From contig NZ_AP027056.1 in the NCBI RefSeq assembly GCF_027924965.1, positions 1,054,001 through 1,118,000 of the forward strand: 64,000 bases of DNA, given 5' to 3'. This stretch comes from Limnohabitans sp. TEGF004 (GTDB lineage: Bacteria; Pseudomonadota; Gammaproteobacteria; Burkholderiales; Burkholderiaceae_C). Shown in pieces: positions 29,144 through 38,215 of the stretch. A program made the translations under genes and the position numbers. Every line of letters begins with the position of its first letter. Position 1 is the stretch's first letter. The notes under the pieces are model-generated. The model saw nothing but the letters and a program-made list of their open reading frames with translations. It ran no database searches and was not told the origin of the DNA.

Positions 29144-31231
29144 TCAATGCGCGGCGCTCATGCCTTGATGTCGCAGCAGCGCATCCAGCTGAGGCTCACG
29201 GCCACGGAAGGCTTTGAACGATTCCATCGCAGGGCGACTGCCGCCGACTTCTAGGATGGTTTCGCGGTAGCGGCGGCCTGTGTCAATGCTAGGTTCGCCA
29301 TCTGCGCCTGCGGTTTCTTCAAACGCGGCGTAGGCATCGGCGCTCAGCACCTCGGCCCATTTGTAGCTGTAATAGCCGGCCGCATAGCCGCCTGCAAAGA
29401 TGTGGCTGAAGGTGTGCAGCGTGCGGCCCCATGCAGGGCTTTGCAACACAGCCACTTCGGCGCGCACATCACGCAGCACTTGCATGAAGTCTTGGGCTTT
29501 GTCACCGTCAGAGTGCAGCAGCATGTCCACGAGTGAAAACTCAATTTGACGCAGCGTTTGCAAACCACTTTGGAAGTTTTTGGCTGCCAGCATTTTGTCG
29601 AACAAGGCGCGTGGCAAAGGCTCGCCTGTATCCACGTGCGCGGTCATGTGGCGCAACACGCTCCACTCCCAGCAGAAGTTTTCCATGAATTGGCTGGGCA
29701 GCTCGACCGCGTCCCACTCGACGCCGCTGATGCCAGACACATCGCGCTCATTCACTTGCGTGAGCATGTGGTGCAAGCCATGGCCGCATTCGTGGAATAG
29801 GGTGATGACGTCGTCGTGCGTGAGCAATGGTGGTTTACCACCCACGGCTTCGGAGAAGTTGCACACGAGGTGCGCCACGGGCGTTTGCAACGCGCCTGTG
29901 TCGGGGCGCAACCACCGTGCGCGCACATCGTCCATCCACGCGCCGCCGCGTTTGCCCGCGCGAGCGCCTGGGTCGAGGTAGAACTGGCCCACTAGCTCAG
30001 GCGGCAAGCCGCGGGCGCGGGTTGCTTCCGAATGTCTTTCGATGCGATAAAACTCCACCGCTGGATGCCACACCGGCGCGTCGTCGCGGCGAATGCTCAC
30101 CTCAAACAAGGTTTCCACAATCTTGAACAAACCAGCCAACACCTTAGGCTCGGTGAAGTACGGTTTGACTTCTTGCTCGCTGAAAGCGTAGCGCGCTTCT
30201 TTGAGCTTCTCGCCGATGTACGGCCAGTCCCACGGTTGTGGGTCTTGAAGGTTCAAGTGTTCGGCAGCAAAGGCGCGCATCTCGGCCACGTCTTTTTCAG
30301 CATAAGGGCGGGCACGTTTGGCGAGGTCGCGCAAGAAGGCCATCACCTCGGCGGGCGACTGCGCCATCTTGGCAGCCAACGACACCTCGGCGTAGTTGGC
30401 ATAGCCTAAGAGCTGCGCTTCTTCTTGGCGCAGGGCCAAGATTTCTTTCACCCACGGTGTGTTGTCTTGTTCGGGTTTGCCGTTTTGCACCGCTTCCGAT
30501 TGGTCAGAGGCGCGTGTGGCATAAGCGCGGTACAGCTTTTCACGCAGGGCCGAGCTGTGCGCAAACTGCATGATGGGCAGGTAGCACGGCATTTTTAAAT
30601 TCAGTTTGTGGCCAGCCACACCATCCTTCTCAGCTGCTGCGCGTGTGGTTTGCAGCACGTCGTCTGGTACACCAGCCAACTCTTCGGCGGTGACGATGGC
30701 CGACCATTGGTCAGTCGCGTCCAACACGTTCTCGCTGAACTTTTGGCTCACTTCCGCTTGGCGCTCTTGAATAGCAGCAAAGCGTTCTTTGGCAGCACCC
30801 ACCAGCTCAGCACCCGACAACACAAAGTTGCGCATGGCCAAAGTGTGGGCGTGTTTTTGTTCGGTGTTCAAGCTCGCCACATTGATGGCTTTGTACTTGG
30901 CATACAAGCGCTCGTCTGCACCGAGGCGCGTGTAAAACTCAGTCACGCGTGGCAGCGCTTCGGTATACGCAGCACGCAACTCAGGCGTGTCGGCCACAGA
31001 GTGCAAATGACTCACAGCACCCCAAGCGCGGCTGAGTTTTTCGGTGGCCACATCCAGCACCGATGCAATTGCTTTCCACTCGGCGGGGAAGTCGGCTGCT
31101 GTGACTTGCTCTAATGCGACATCTGCTGCTGGCAAAAGCTGGTCAAGTGCAGGCGCGATGTGCGATGGTTGGATGACATCGAACAGCGGATGATTCGAAA
31201 AGTCGAGAAGCGGATTGTTAGCGTATGTCAT
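29144..31231 (-). CDS. prlC: M3-family metallopeptidase, oligopeptidase A
   Basis: The 695-residue protein ends with the features of an M3 peptidase: zinc motif LFHECGHGLHHML (His-Glu-x2-His) with a downstream Glu in SGVEWDAVELPSQFMENF. The N-terminus NPLLDFSNHPLFDVIQPSHI matches OpdA/PrlC. It is a cytoplasmic zinc peptidase that degrades short peptides, including cleaved signal peptides in E. coli. It lies 10 bases downstream of folD on the same strand, an arrangement shared by several Comamonadaceae as far as I recall. Confidence 0.93.
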   Translation of the reverse strand: MTYANNPLLDFSNHPLFDVIQPSHIAPALDQLLPAADVALEQVTAADFPAEWKAIASVLDVATEKLSRAWGAVSHLHSVADTPELRAAYTEALPRVTEFYTRLGADERLYAKYKAINVASLNTEQKHAHTLAMRNFVLSGAELVGAAKERFAAIQERQAEVSQKFSENVLDATDQWSAIVTAEELAGVPDDVLQTTRAAAEKDGVAGHKLNLKMPCYLPIMQFAHSSALREKLYRAYATRASDQSEAVQNGKPEQDNTPWVKEILALRQEEAQLLGYANYAEVSLAAKMAQSPAEVMAFLRDLAKRARPYAEKDVAEMRAFAAEHLNLQDPQPWDWPYIGEKLKEARYAFSEQEVKPYFTEPKVLAGLFKIVETLFEVSIRRDDAPVWHPAVEFYRIERHSEATRARGLPPELVGQFYLDPGARAGKRGGAWMDDVRARWLRPDTGALQTPVAHLVCNFSEAVGGKPPLLTHDDVITLFHECGHGLHHMLTQVNERDVSGISGVEWDAVELPSQFMENFCWEWSVLRHMTAHVDTGEPLPRALFDKMLAAKNFQSGLQTLRQIEFSLVDMLLHSDGDKAQDFMQVLRDVRAEVAVLQSPAWGRTLHTFSHIFAGGYAAGYYSYKWAEVLSADAYAAFEETAGADGEPSIDTGRRYRETILEVGGSRPAMESFKAFRGREPQLDALLRHQGMSAAH

Positions 31232-31241
31232 AAGAAAACTT

Positions 31242-32102
31242 TCAATGCTTCTCAGATAAGGCCCGTTGCGCCGATTCCAAGGTGTTGACCAGCAACATTG
31301 TGATGGTCATCGGTCCAACCCCACCCGGCACAGGGGTGATGTAGCCGGCTACTTCTTTCACACCGTCAAAGTCCACATCACCGCAGAGCTTGCCTTCATC
31401 GTTGCGGTTCATGCCCACGTCCAGCACCACAGCGCCTGGCTTGACCATGTCAGCCGTTAGCACATTGCGCTTGCCCACAGCGGCCACGATCACATCGGCT
31501 TGCAAGGTGAGTGCTTTGAGGTTTTGTGTGCGCGAGTGCGCCACCGTGACGGTGGCATCTTTTTGCAAAAGCATAAGTGCCATGGGCTTGCCTACGATGT
31601 TGCTGCGGCCAATCACCACGGCGTGTTTGCCCTTCAGGTCGTAGCCAATGCTCTCCAGCATCTTCATGCAGCCATACGGTGTGCATGGCCAAAAGCCGGG
31701 CATGCCCGTCATCAATGCACCGGCGCTGGCGATGTGAAAACCATCCACGTCTTTGGCAGGGCTGATGGCTTCAATCACTTTTTGCGCATCGATGTGAGCA
31801 GGCAAGGGCAGTTGCACCAAGATGCCGTGAATGCTGTCGTCGTGATTCAACGCTTCCACGCGGGCCAACAAATCGGCCTCAGTCATGGTGGCTTCGTATT
31901 TCTCGAGGACCGAGTGCAGGCCTGCGTCTTCACATGCTTTGACCTTGTTGCGCACATACACCTGGCTGGCTTGGTTGTCGCCCACCAGAACCACAGCCAA
32001 GCCGGGTGTCAAACCCTTGGCTTTCAAGGCGGCTGTGTCGGCGGCCACTTGTGCGCGCAGTTGTTTGGAGAGGGCGTTGCCGTCAATGAGTTGTGCAGTC
32101 AT
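31242..32102 (-). CDS. folD: Methylenetetrahydrofolate dehydrogenase / methenyltetrahydrofolate cyclohydrolase
   Basis: The 286-residue protein starts [19 protein letters not shown] and has FolD signatures: [13 protein letters not shown] (catalytic Lys), [36 protein letters not shown], the NADP-binding [14 protein letters not shown] and [15 protein letters not shown]. It interconverts 5,10-methylene- and 10-formyl-tetrahydrofolate for one-carbon metabolism. The terminator of the upstream response regulator ends about 30 bases before its start, so it has its own promoter in that gap, which I cannot pinpoint. Confidence 0.97.
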   Translation of the reverse strand: MTAQLIDGNALSKQLRAQVAADTAALKAKGLTPGLAVVLVGDNQASQVYVRNKVKACEDAGLHSVLEKYEATMTEADLLARVEALNHDDSIHGILVQLPLPAHIDAQKVIEAISPAKDVDGFHIASAGALMTGMPGFWPCTPYGCMKMLESIGYDLKGKHAVVIGRSNIVGKPMALMLLQKDATVTVAHSRTQNLKALTLQADVIVAAVGKRNVLTADMVKPGAVVLDVGMNRNDEGKLCGDVDFDGVKEVAGYITPVPGGVGPMTITMLLVNTLESAQRALSEKH

Positions 32103-32135
32103 GGTCTTGTGTATACAGAGAGGAAGTTGAATTGA

Positions 32136-32160
32136 AAACGCCCGTGAAATACGGGCGTTT
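32136..32160 (-). terminator. Terminator between the response regulator gene and folD
   Basis: AAACGCCCGT (32136-32145) pairs with ACGGGCGTTT (32151-32160) around a 5-base loop; A residues on the plus strand give the U tail for the leftward regulator transcript. It separates the two-component operon from folD. Confidence 0.75.
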
Positions 32161-32195
32161 AAAGGGGCGTTCAAGAGGTTGCCAAAGGCTTGTGT

Positions 32196-32822
32196 TTAGG
32201 CTTTGGCAGCGTTTTGTCCGAGTGCGGTTTTCAGCAAGTCGGCCACGGTGTTGGCGTTGAGCTTTTCCATGATGTTGGCACGGTGCGCTTCCACGGTTTT
32301 GATGCTGATGCCGAGGTCGTCTGCAATTTGCTTGTTCAAACGGCCAGCCACGATGCGCTCTAACACTTGGGCTTCTCGGGTAGTCAGCTTGGCCATCAGC
32401 GCGTCGCGGCTGGCGGCTTGTTGTGATTCGGCGAACGACGTGGTGGCTTGCGCCAACATGCGTTCGACCAAGTTCACCAAAGCGGTTTCGTCAAAAGGCT
32501 TTTGAATGAAGTCCATCGCGCCTTTTTTCATGGTGTCCACAGCCATGGGCACATCGCCGTGACCGGTGATGAACACGATGGGTAAAGGCGACTTTCGTTC
32601 GACCAAACGGTCTTGCAATTCGAGGCCTGTCATGCCACCCATGCGGATGTCCACAATCAAACAAGCCACTTCACGTGGGTCGTAACGGCTGAGGAATGTT
32701 TCAGCTGAATCGAAGCAACGAACGCGGTAGTCCTTGCCCTCTAACAACCATTGCAAGGAATCACGTACAGCCTCGTCGTCATCTACAACGTAGACCGTAC
32801 CTTTTTTGGGAATCAAACTCAT
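32196..32822 (-). CDS. Two-component response regulator, FixJ/NarL type
   Basis: From ATG at 32822 (GGAG upstream) the protein has 208 residues. The receiver domain has VVDDDEAVRDS near the N-terminus, the phospho-acceptor Asp58 in ACLIVDIRMGGM, Thr in VFITGHGDVPMAV and Lys in DFIQKPFDE. The C-terminal LuxR-type helix-turn-helix (about 140-200) reads LTTREAQVLERIVAGRLNKQ then IADDLGISIKTVEAHRANIM. It lies 15 bases downstream of the sensor kinase gene, so the two form one system. The target genes are unknown. Confidence 0.92.
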   Translation of the reverse strand: MSLIPKKGTVYVVDDDEAVRDSLQWLLEGKDYRVRCFDSAETFLSRYDPREVACLIVDIRMGGMTGLELQDRLVERKSPLPIVFITGHGDVPMAVDTMKKGAMDFIQKPFDETALVNLVERMLAQATTSFAESQQAASRDALMAKLTTREAQVLERIVAGRLNKQIADDLGISIKTVEAHRANIMEKLNANTVADLLKTALGQNAAKA

Positions 32823-32837
32823 CAAAAAAACTCCAAC

Positions 32838-35345
32838 CTATCGGACCGGTATCCAGAAGGAAAAGCGGCAGCCCGTTATTTCCTCGCCATTGTAGAGGTT
32901 CTCGGCCTTCATCCTGCCTTGGTGCGACTCCACGATGGAGCGGCACAAATTCAGGCCAATGCCCATGCCTTCTGATTTGGTGGAGAAGAAGGCTTCAAAC
33001 AAACGTTCCATCACCTCGGGCGGCAAGCCTCGCCCTGTGTCAGTGACTGAAAACTCAATCACAGGTTGGCCTTCTTCGCTGCGTGGTAATACCTTTAGTT
33101 CCACATCGCGGCGTGTGAGCGGGCGCTGGGCCAGGTCAATGGACTCTGCGGCATTGCGCATCAAATTCACCAACACTTGTTCAATCAAGATGGGGTCCAC
33201 GTTCACCGCGGGCAAGCGCGCCGCGAGCACTTGGCTCAACCGCACCTGTCGCCGACGCATCTCAATGCCGGCCAATTCCACCGCTTCAGCCACCATGGCG
33301 GTCACATCGGAGGGGGTGCGGTTGGGTTCACTGCGTTTCACAAAGGTGCGAATGCGTTGAATGATTTGCCCCGCACGTTGCGCTTGGTGGGCGGTTTTCT
33401 CCAAAGCCTTGAGCAACTCTTCTTCGGTCAAGTTGTTGGCTTTGATGCGCGACACCATGCCGCTGCAGTAGTTGTTGATGGCCGTCAGTGGTTGGTTCAA
33501 CTCGTGTGCCACGCTAGACGCCATCTCACCCATGGTGATGAGGCGGCTGGCCGATTGCGCGCGTTCGGCTTGTACTTGGGCTTGCTCTTCGGCTTGGCGA
33601 CGTGGGGTGATGTCTGAGGCAATCACCATCTGCGCCAAGCGGCCATCCACCCAGTTGAGGTAGCGCGAACGTACCTCTAACCACTTGCCTAATTCCGGCA
33701 CATAAATTTCGGCGTTCTCTGCCTTGGTTTCGGTGATGCCTTCGGTGGGCAAGCCCATCAAGCCATCGTCTTCATCTTGGCCGTCATCGTTTGCGGCGTC
33801 TGATGTTGTCGAGGGGCGTGGTTGGCCAGCTTGCGAAACCAAACTCAGGTGACCTTGCGTGGTGCTGGCAAACCATTGGCGATACAGCTTGTTGGCAAAC
33901 AACAGTTCTTTGCTCCCCAAAGGCGCCACAGACACGGAGGCGTCCAAACCTTCGAGCACGGTGGTGAATCGGTCGTGGGCTGCGGAGAGTTGTTCGCGCA
34001 CGCGGTTGGGCTCGGTGATGTCGGTCATCGACGTCATCCAGCCGGTTTGTTGGCCGCGTGCATCCACGAGTGGTGAAACATACAAGCGCGCATCAAACAC
34101 TTCACCTGTTTTGCGCTTGACGCGAACTTGAAAGCCGCTGGCCGTGGTGTCGCCTTGCAGTTCTTGGGCAAGTTTTTCTTCCAAGGTCGCGCGGTCTTCT
34201 TCGGGCCAATAGGGGAAGGGCGGTTCACGACCCACCAGCTCTTCTTCGGTCCAGCCTGTCATTTGGCAAAACGCAGCGTTCACGTAGGTGATGCGGCCCT
34301 TGAGGTCCATCGCACGCATGCCGGTGAGGATGGAGTTTTCCATCGCGCGGCGAAAGTTGGTCTCGGCCACCAAGGCCTGTTGCGCTTGCACGCGTCGGCG
34401 GGTGTGGCGCCAAGTGCCAATTAACATCCATGCGGTCATGGCACTGAGCACGGCCACCAACCAAAACACACCATTGCCAATCAAACCTTGCGAGGTGCGG
34501 TAGGCCTGCGCGTGCAATGACAGTGCATAGCCCACAGGGGTGATGGGTACTTCGTACTCATTGGTTTGGAACAACCAAGGCAACACCTCGGTCACTTTGG
34601 GGCGCGCTTTGTTGGCTTGGCCTGCCAGCACGTGGTTATTCACGTCTCGCAAAGACACGGCATATCGGTTGGCTATTTCGTTGGGCACTGCAAAGCGCAG
34701 CATGCCATCCATCGTGTATTCGGCCAACAACACGCCTTCGAATTTGCCGTGGTTGATGATCGGCACATGAAGCTGCAAGTGCGTATATGGCGCTGCACTG
34801 CTGCGTTTTTCAATGATGGGTTGCGAGTAAACGGGCTGTTGCAAATCACGCGACAAATGAAACGTGCTGATCGTCTCGGCATGGGTGATGGTCGTGCCGC
34901 TCAGAAAACTCATGGTCGAGTTGTTGCTGGCACTGGCATAGCTGATGTGCACACGTTGACGCGCGTCTACCCATGTCAGGCTCGCCAATTCAGGGCTTTG
35001 ATTTAACAGAGTTTGGGCTTCGCTAGAAAAAGCCTTGCTATCGGTTTCCCTGTTGGCAATGTCACGCGCCATGCGCATGATTTGTTCTTGTTTATCAAGC
35101 AGGCGTAGGCGTAAACGTTGTTGGGCGTACTCCACATCCCGGCGAACGACTTCTTGTTCGCGCACAATTTCTTCGTAACGCAGGTACCAAAACGCGGTGG
35201 TGATGGCGGCCATGAACAGCACCACCGCCGCTAGCGGGGCGATGAACGCGAAGCGGTCCTGACGGTTGGGGGTTTGTCGGCGCCACCACTGACGCCAGTG
35301 GGTGATGAGTTGCGTGAAAGGGGAAATGGGCAATGTTTTTGACAT
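32838..35345 (-). CDS. PAS-domain sensor histidine kinase (FixL/DctB-like)
   Basis: The 835-residue protein has two membrane helices (about 32-54 and 287-311) that bracket a periplasmic sensor domain of about 230 residues, then one clear PAS domain (about 325-445, GRITYVNAAFCQMTGWTEEE) and a degenerate second (about 455-595), then HisKA with phospho-acceptor His614 in MGEMASSVAHELNQPLTAIN and a HATPase domain with the N box (VLVNLMRNAAES), DTGRGLPP and MGIGLNLCRSIVE. It would sense an external or membrane signal and phosphorylate the adjacent FixJ-type regulator. It is divergent from aceE across 152 bases. The ligand is unknown. Confidence 0.92.
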   Translation of the reverse strand: MSKTLPISPFTQLITHWRQWWRRQTPNRQDRFAFIAPLAAVVLFMAAITTAFWYLRYEEIVREQEVVRRDVEYAQQRLRLRLLDKQEQIMRMARDIANRETDSKAFSSEAQTLLNQSPELASLTWVDARQRVHISYASASNNSTMSFLSGTTITHAETISTFHLSRDLQQPVYSQPIIEKRSSAAPYTHLQLHVPIINHGKFEGVLLAEYTMDGMLRFAVPNEIANRYAVSLRDVNNHVLAGQANKARPKVTEVLPWLFQTNEYEVPITPVGYALSLHAQAYRTSQGLIGNGVFWLVAVLSAMTAWMLIGTWRHTRRRVQAQQALVAETNFRRAMENSILTGMRAMDLKGRITYVNAAFCQMTGWTEEELVGREPPFPYWPEEDRATLEEKLAQELQGDTTASGFQVRVKRKTGEVFDARLYVSPLVDARGQQTGWMTSMTDITEPNRVREQLSAAHDRFTTVLEGLDASVSVAPLGSKELLFANKLYRQWFASTTQGHLSLVSQAGQPRPSTTSDAANDDGQDEDDGLMGLPTEGITETKAENAEIYVPELGKWLEVRSRYLNWVDGRLAQMVIASDITPRRQAEEQAQVQAERAQSASRLITMGEMASSVAHELNQPLTAINNYCSGMVSRIKANNLTEEELLKALEKTAHQAQRAGQIIQRIRTFVKRSEPNRTPSDVTAMVAEAVELAGIEMRRRQVRLSQVLAARLPAVNVDPILIEQVLVNLMRNAAESIDLAQRPLTRRDVELKVLPRSEEGQPVIEFSVTDTGRGLPPEVMERLFEAFFSTKSEGMGIGLNLCRSIVESHQGRMKAENLYNGEEITGCRFSFWIPVR

Positions 35346-35428
35346 GTGCGGTGAGTTTATGTCTGCCGTGAAATCATTCCTTCAGGTAATTACTAGATTT
35401 CATAATAAGAAATCAATAGTCGCTATTT

Positions 35429-35444
35429 GAAATTTCAGAAATTT
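35429..35444. repeat. Short direct repeat GAAATTT x2 in the kinase/aceE divergent region
   Basis: Two copies of GAAATTT (35429-35435 and 35438-35444) lie 9 bases apart in the AT-rich region upstream of aceE; the first also forms the palindrome GAAATTTC. It may be a regulator site but nothing proves it. Confidence 0.3.
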
Positions 35445-35497
35445 GTGAGAAACTATTTACATTCGAGTAAAAACAAGTGCAACAAGAGGAGACAAGC

Positions 35498-38197
35498 ATG
35501 TCAGCACAACCGAACGATCTGCGTACCGACGTGGACAGCCAAGAAACGCGTGAATGGATGGACGCTTTGTCCGCCGTCATCAATGCAGAAGGGCCTGAAC
35601 GTGCGCACTTCTTGTTAGAGCAACTGCTCGAACACGCACGCGAGAGCAGCATCGACATGCCGTTCTCTGCCACCACGGGTTACGTCAACACCATCGAACC
35701 CGATCAAGAAGCCCATTGCCCCGGCAACATCGAAATTGAAGAACGCCTGCGCGCCTACATGCGTTGGAACGCGATGGCGATGGTGGTCAAAGCCAACCGT
35801 CACCACCCAATCGACGGCGGCGACCTCGGCGGCCACATTGGCTCCTTCGCGTCACTGGCCCACATGTTTGGTGCTGGCTTTAACCACTTCTGGCACGCTG
35901 AAAACGAAAACCACGGTGGCGACTGCTTGTACATCCAAGGTCACGTGTCGCCCGGCGTTTATGCCCGTGCTTACCTTGAAGGCCGCTTGACCGAAGAGCA
36001 ATTGCTCAACTTCCGTCAAGAAGTCGATGGCAAAGGTCTGTCCAGCTACCCACACCCCAAACTCATGCCTGAGTTTTGGCAGTTCCCCACCGTGTCGATG
36101 GGCCTTGGCCCATTGATGGCCATCTACCAAGCGCGCTTCTTGAAGTACTTGCACGCACGCGGCATTGCCAACACCGAAAACCGCAAGGTTTGGGTGTTCT
36201 GCGGCGACGGCGAAATGGACGAAGTCGAATCCTTGGGTGCGATTGGTTTGGCCGCTCGCGAAAAACTCGACAACTTGATCTTCGTGGTCAACTGCAACTT
36301 GCAACGCTTAGACGGCCCAGTGCGCGGCAACGGCAAGATCGTTCAAGAACTCGAAGGCGAATTCCGTGGCTCAGGCTGGAACGTCATCAAACTCTTGTGG
36401 GGCAGCGAGTGGGACAAGCTCTTGGCTCGCGACAAAGACGGCGCACTGCGCAAGATCATGATGGAAACCTTGGACGGCGACTTCCAAGCGTTCAAAGCCA
36501 ACGACGGCGCTTATGTGCGCAAGCACTTCTTCGGTCGCGATCCACGCACGCTCGAGATGGTCTCGCACATGAGCGACGACGAAATCTGGGCTTTGAAGCG
36601 CGGCGGCCATGACCCACAAAAGGTCTATGCAGCTTACGACGCAGCCGTGAAGCACAAAGACCAACCCACTGTGTTGCTCATCAAAACCGTCAAAGGTTTT
36701 GGCATGGGCAAAGCAGGCGAGGGCAAGAACAACGTTCACCAAACCAAAAAGCTCACAGACGAAGACATCCGCTACATGCGCGACCGCTTCAACATCCCAG
36801 TGCCAGACAGTGAGTTGGCCAACGTGCCTTTCTACAAGCCTGCGGATGACACCCCCGAAATGCGTTACCTGCACGAGCGCCGCAAGGCCTTGGGTGGCTA
36901 CTTGCCACACCGCCGCACGAAAGCTGAAGAAAGCTTTACTGTGCCGTCGTTGGACATCTTCAAATCGGTGATGGAGCCCACAGCCGAAGGCCGTGAAATC
37001 TCGACCACTCAAGCCTATGTGCGCTTCCTCACGCAGCTCTTGCGTGACCAAGCTTTGGGCCCACGCGTGGTGCCTATTCTTGTGGACGAAGCCCGTACCT
37101 TTGGTATGGAAGGTTTGTTCCGTCAAATCGGTATTTACAACCCTGCAGGTCAGCAATACACACCGGTCGATAAAGACCAAGTGATGTATTACAAAGAAGA
37201 CAAAGCTGGCCAAATCTTGCAAGAAGGCATCAACGAAGCCGGCGGTATGTCGAGCTGGATTGCAGCTGCCACCAGCTACTCCACCAGCAACCGCATCATG
37301 GTGCCGTTCTACGTGTACTACTCGATGTTTGGTTTCCAACGCATTGGCGACTTGGCATGGGCTGCTGGCGACATGCAAGCACGCGGCTTCTTGTTGGGCG
37401 GCACATCGGGCCGTACTACCTTGAACGGCGAAGGCTTGCAGCACGAAGACGGTCACAGCCACATCATGGCCAACACCATTCCTAACTGCGTGTCTTATGA
37501 CCCCACCTTCGCACACGAAGTCGGCGTCATCCTGCACCACGGTTTGAAGCGCATGGTCGAGAAGCAAGACAACGTCTTCTACTACATCACCTTGTTGAAC
37601 GAAAACTACGCCATGCCCGGCCTCAAAGCTGGCACGGAAGAGCAAATCATCAAAGGCATGTACTTGCTGCAACAAGGCGAGGGCAAGAAAACTGCACCAC
37701 GCGTGAACTTGTTGGGCTCGGGCACTATCTTGCGTGAATCCATGGCTGCACGTGACTTGCTCGCTGCTGATTGGGGCGTTGCTGCCAACGTGTGGAGCTG
37801 CCCAAGCTTCAACGAACTCACACGCGACGGCCAAGACGCTGAGCGTTACAACTTGTTGCACCCCACCGACAAACCAAAAGTGCCGTTTGTCACTGCACAG
37901 TTGGACCCATACGTCGGCCCAGTCGTTGCATCGACCGACTACATGAAAGCCTATGCCGAACAGATTCGTTCGTTCATACCTAAAGGCCGCACCTACAAAG
38001 TGTTGGGCACAGACGGCTTTGGTCGTTCCGACTTCCGCAGCAAGCTGCGTGAGCACTTTGAAGTTAACCGCCACTACATCGTGGTGGCAGCCCTCAAAGC
38101 CCTCAGCGAAGAAGGCACTGTGCCAGTGGCACAAGTGGCTGAAGCCATCAAAAAGTACGGCATCAAAGTCGACAAGATCAACCCGCTGTACGCATAA
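35498..38197 (+). CDS. aceE: Pyruvate dehydrogenase E1 component, homodimeric type
   Basis: The 899-residue protein is a full-length AceE. It has the N-terminal E2-binding segment, then a substrate region FSATTGYVNTIEPDQEAHCP, the thiamine diphosphate motif GDGEMDEVESLGAI ending in FVVNCNLQRLDGPVRGNG, the central LIKTVKGFGMG and the transketolase-like Pyr domain (VPILVDEARTFGMEGLFRQ). It decarboxylates pyruvate and transfers acetyl to lipoyl groups of AceF. The ATG at 35498 follows AGAGGAGA and is preferred over an in-frame ATG seven codons earlier. It heads the aceE-aceF-lpdA operon and is divergent from the sensor kinase. Confidence 0.97.
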   Translation: MSAQPNDLRTDVDSQETREWMDALSAVINAEGPERAHFLLEQLLEHARESSIDMPFSATTGYVNTIEPDQEAHCPGNIEIEERLRAYMRWNAMAMVVKANRHHPIDGGDLGGHIGSFASLAHMFGAGFNHFWHAENENHGGDCLYIQGHVSPGVYARAYLEGRLTEEQLLNFRQEVDGKGLSSYPHPKLMPEFWQFPTVSMGLGPLMAIYQARFLKYLHARGIANTENRKVWVFCGDGEMDEVESLGAIGLAAREKLDNLIFVVNCNLQRLDGPVRGNGKIVQELEGEFRGSGWNVIKLLWGSEWDKLLARDKDGALRKIMMETLDGDFQAFKANDGAYVRKHFFGRDPRTLEMVSHMSDDEIWALKRGGHDPQKVYAAYDAAVKHKDQPTVLLIKTVKGFGMGKAGEGKNNVHQTKKLTDEDIRYMRDRFNIPVPDSELANVPFYKPADDTPEMRYLHERRKALGGYLPHRRTKAEESFTVPSLDIFKSVMEPTAEGREISTTQAYVRFLTQLLRDQALGPRVVPILVDEARTFGMEGLFRQIGIYNPAGQQYTPVDKDQVMYYKEDKAGQILQEGINEAGGMSSWIAAATSYSTSNRIMVPFYVYYSMFGFQRIGDLAWAAGDMQARGFLLGGTSGRTTLNGEGLQHEDGHSHIMANTIPNCVSYDPTFAHEVGVILHHGLKRMVEKQDNVFYYITLLNENYAMPGLKAGTEEQIIKGMYLLQQGEGKKTAPRVNLLGSGTILRESMAARDLLAADWGVAANVWSCPSFNELTRDGQDAERYNLLHPTDKPKVPFVTAQLDPYVGPVVASTDYMKAYAEQIRSFIPKGRTYKVLGTDGFGRSDFRSKLREHFEVNRHYIVVAALKALSEEGTVPVAQVAEAIKKYGIKVDKINPLYA

Positions 38198-38215
38198 AAA
38201 TTCGGGAGACACAAC

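Noticed and set aside
36371..38212. A 613-codon open frame antisense to aceE, and similar long antisense frames opposite eno, pyrG, parE and folD
   Set aside because: They are shadows of G+C-rich coding sequence: composition is His/Val/Cys-rich and unlike proteins, and the sense genes are unambiguous.
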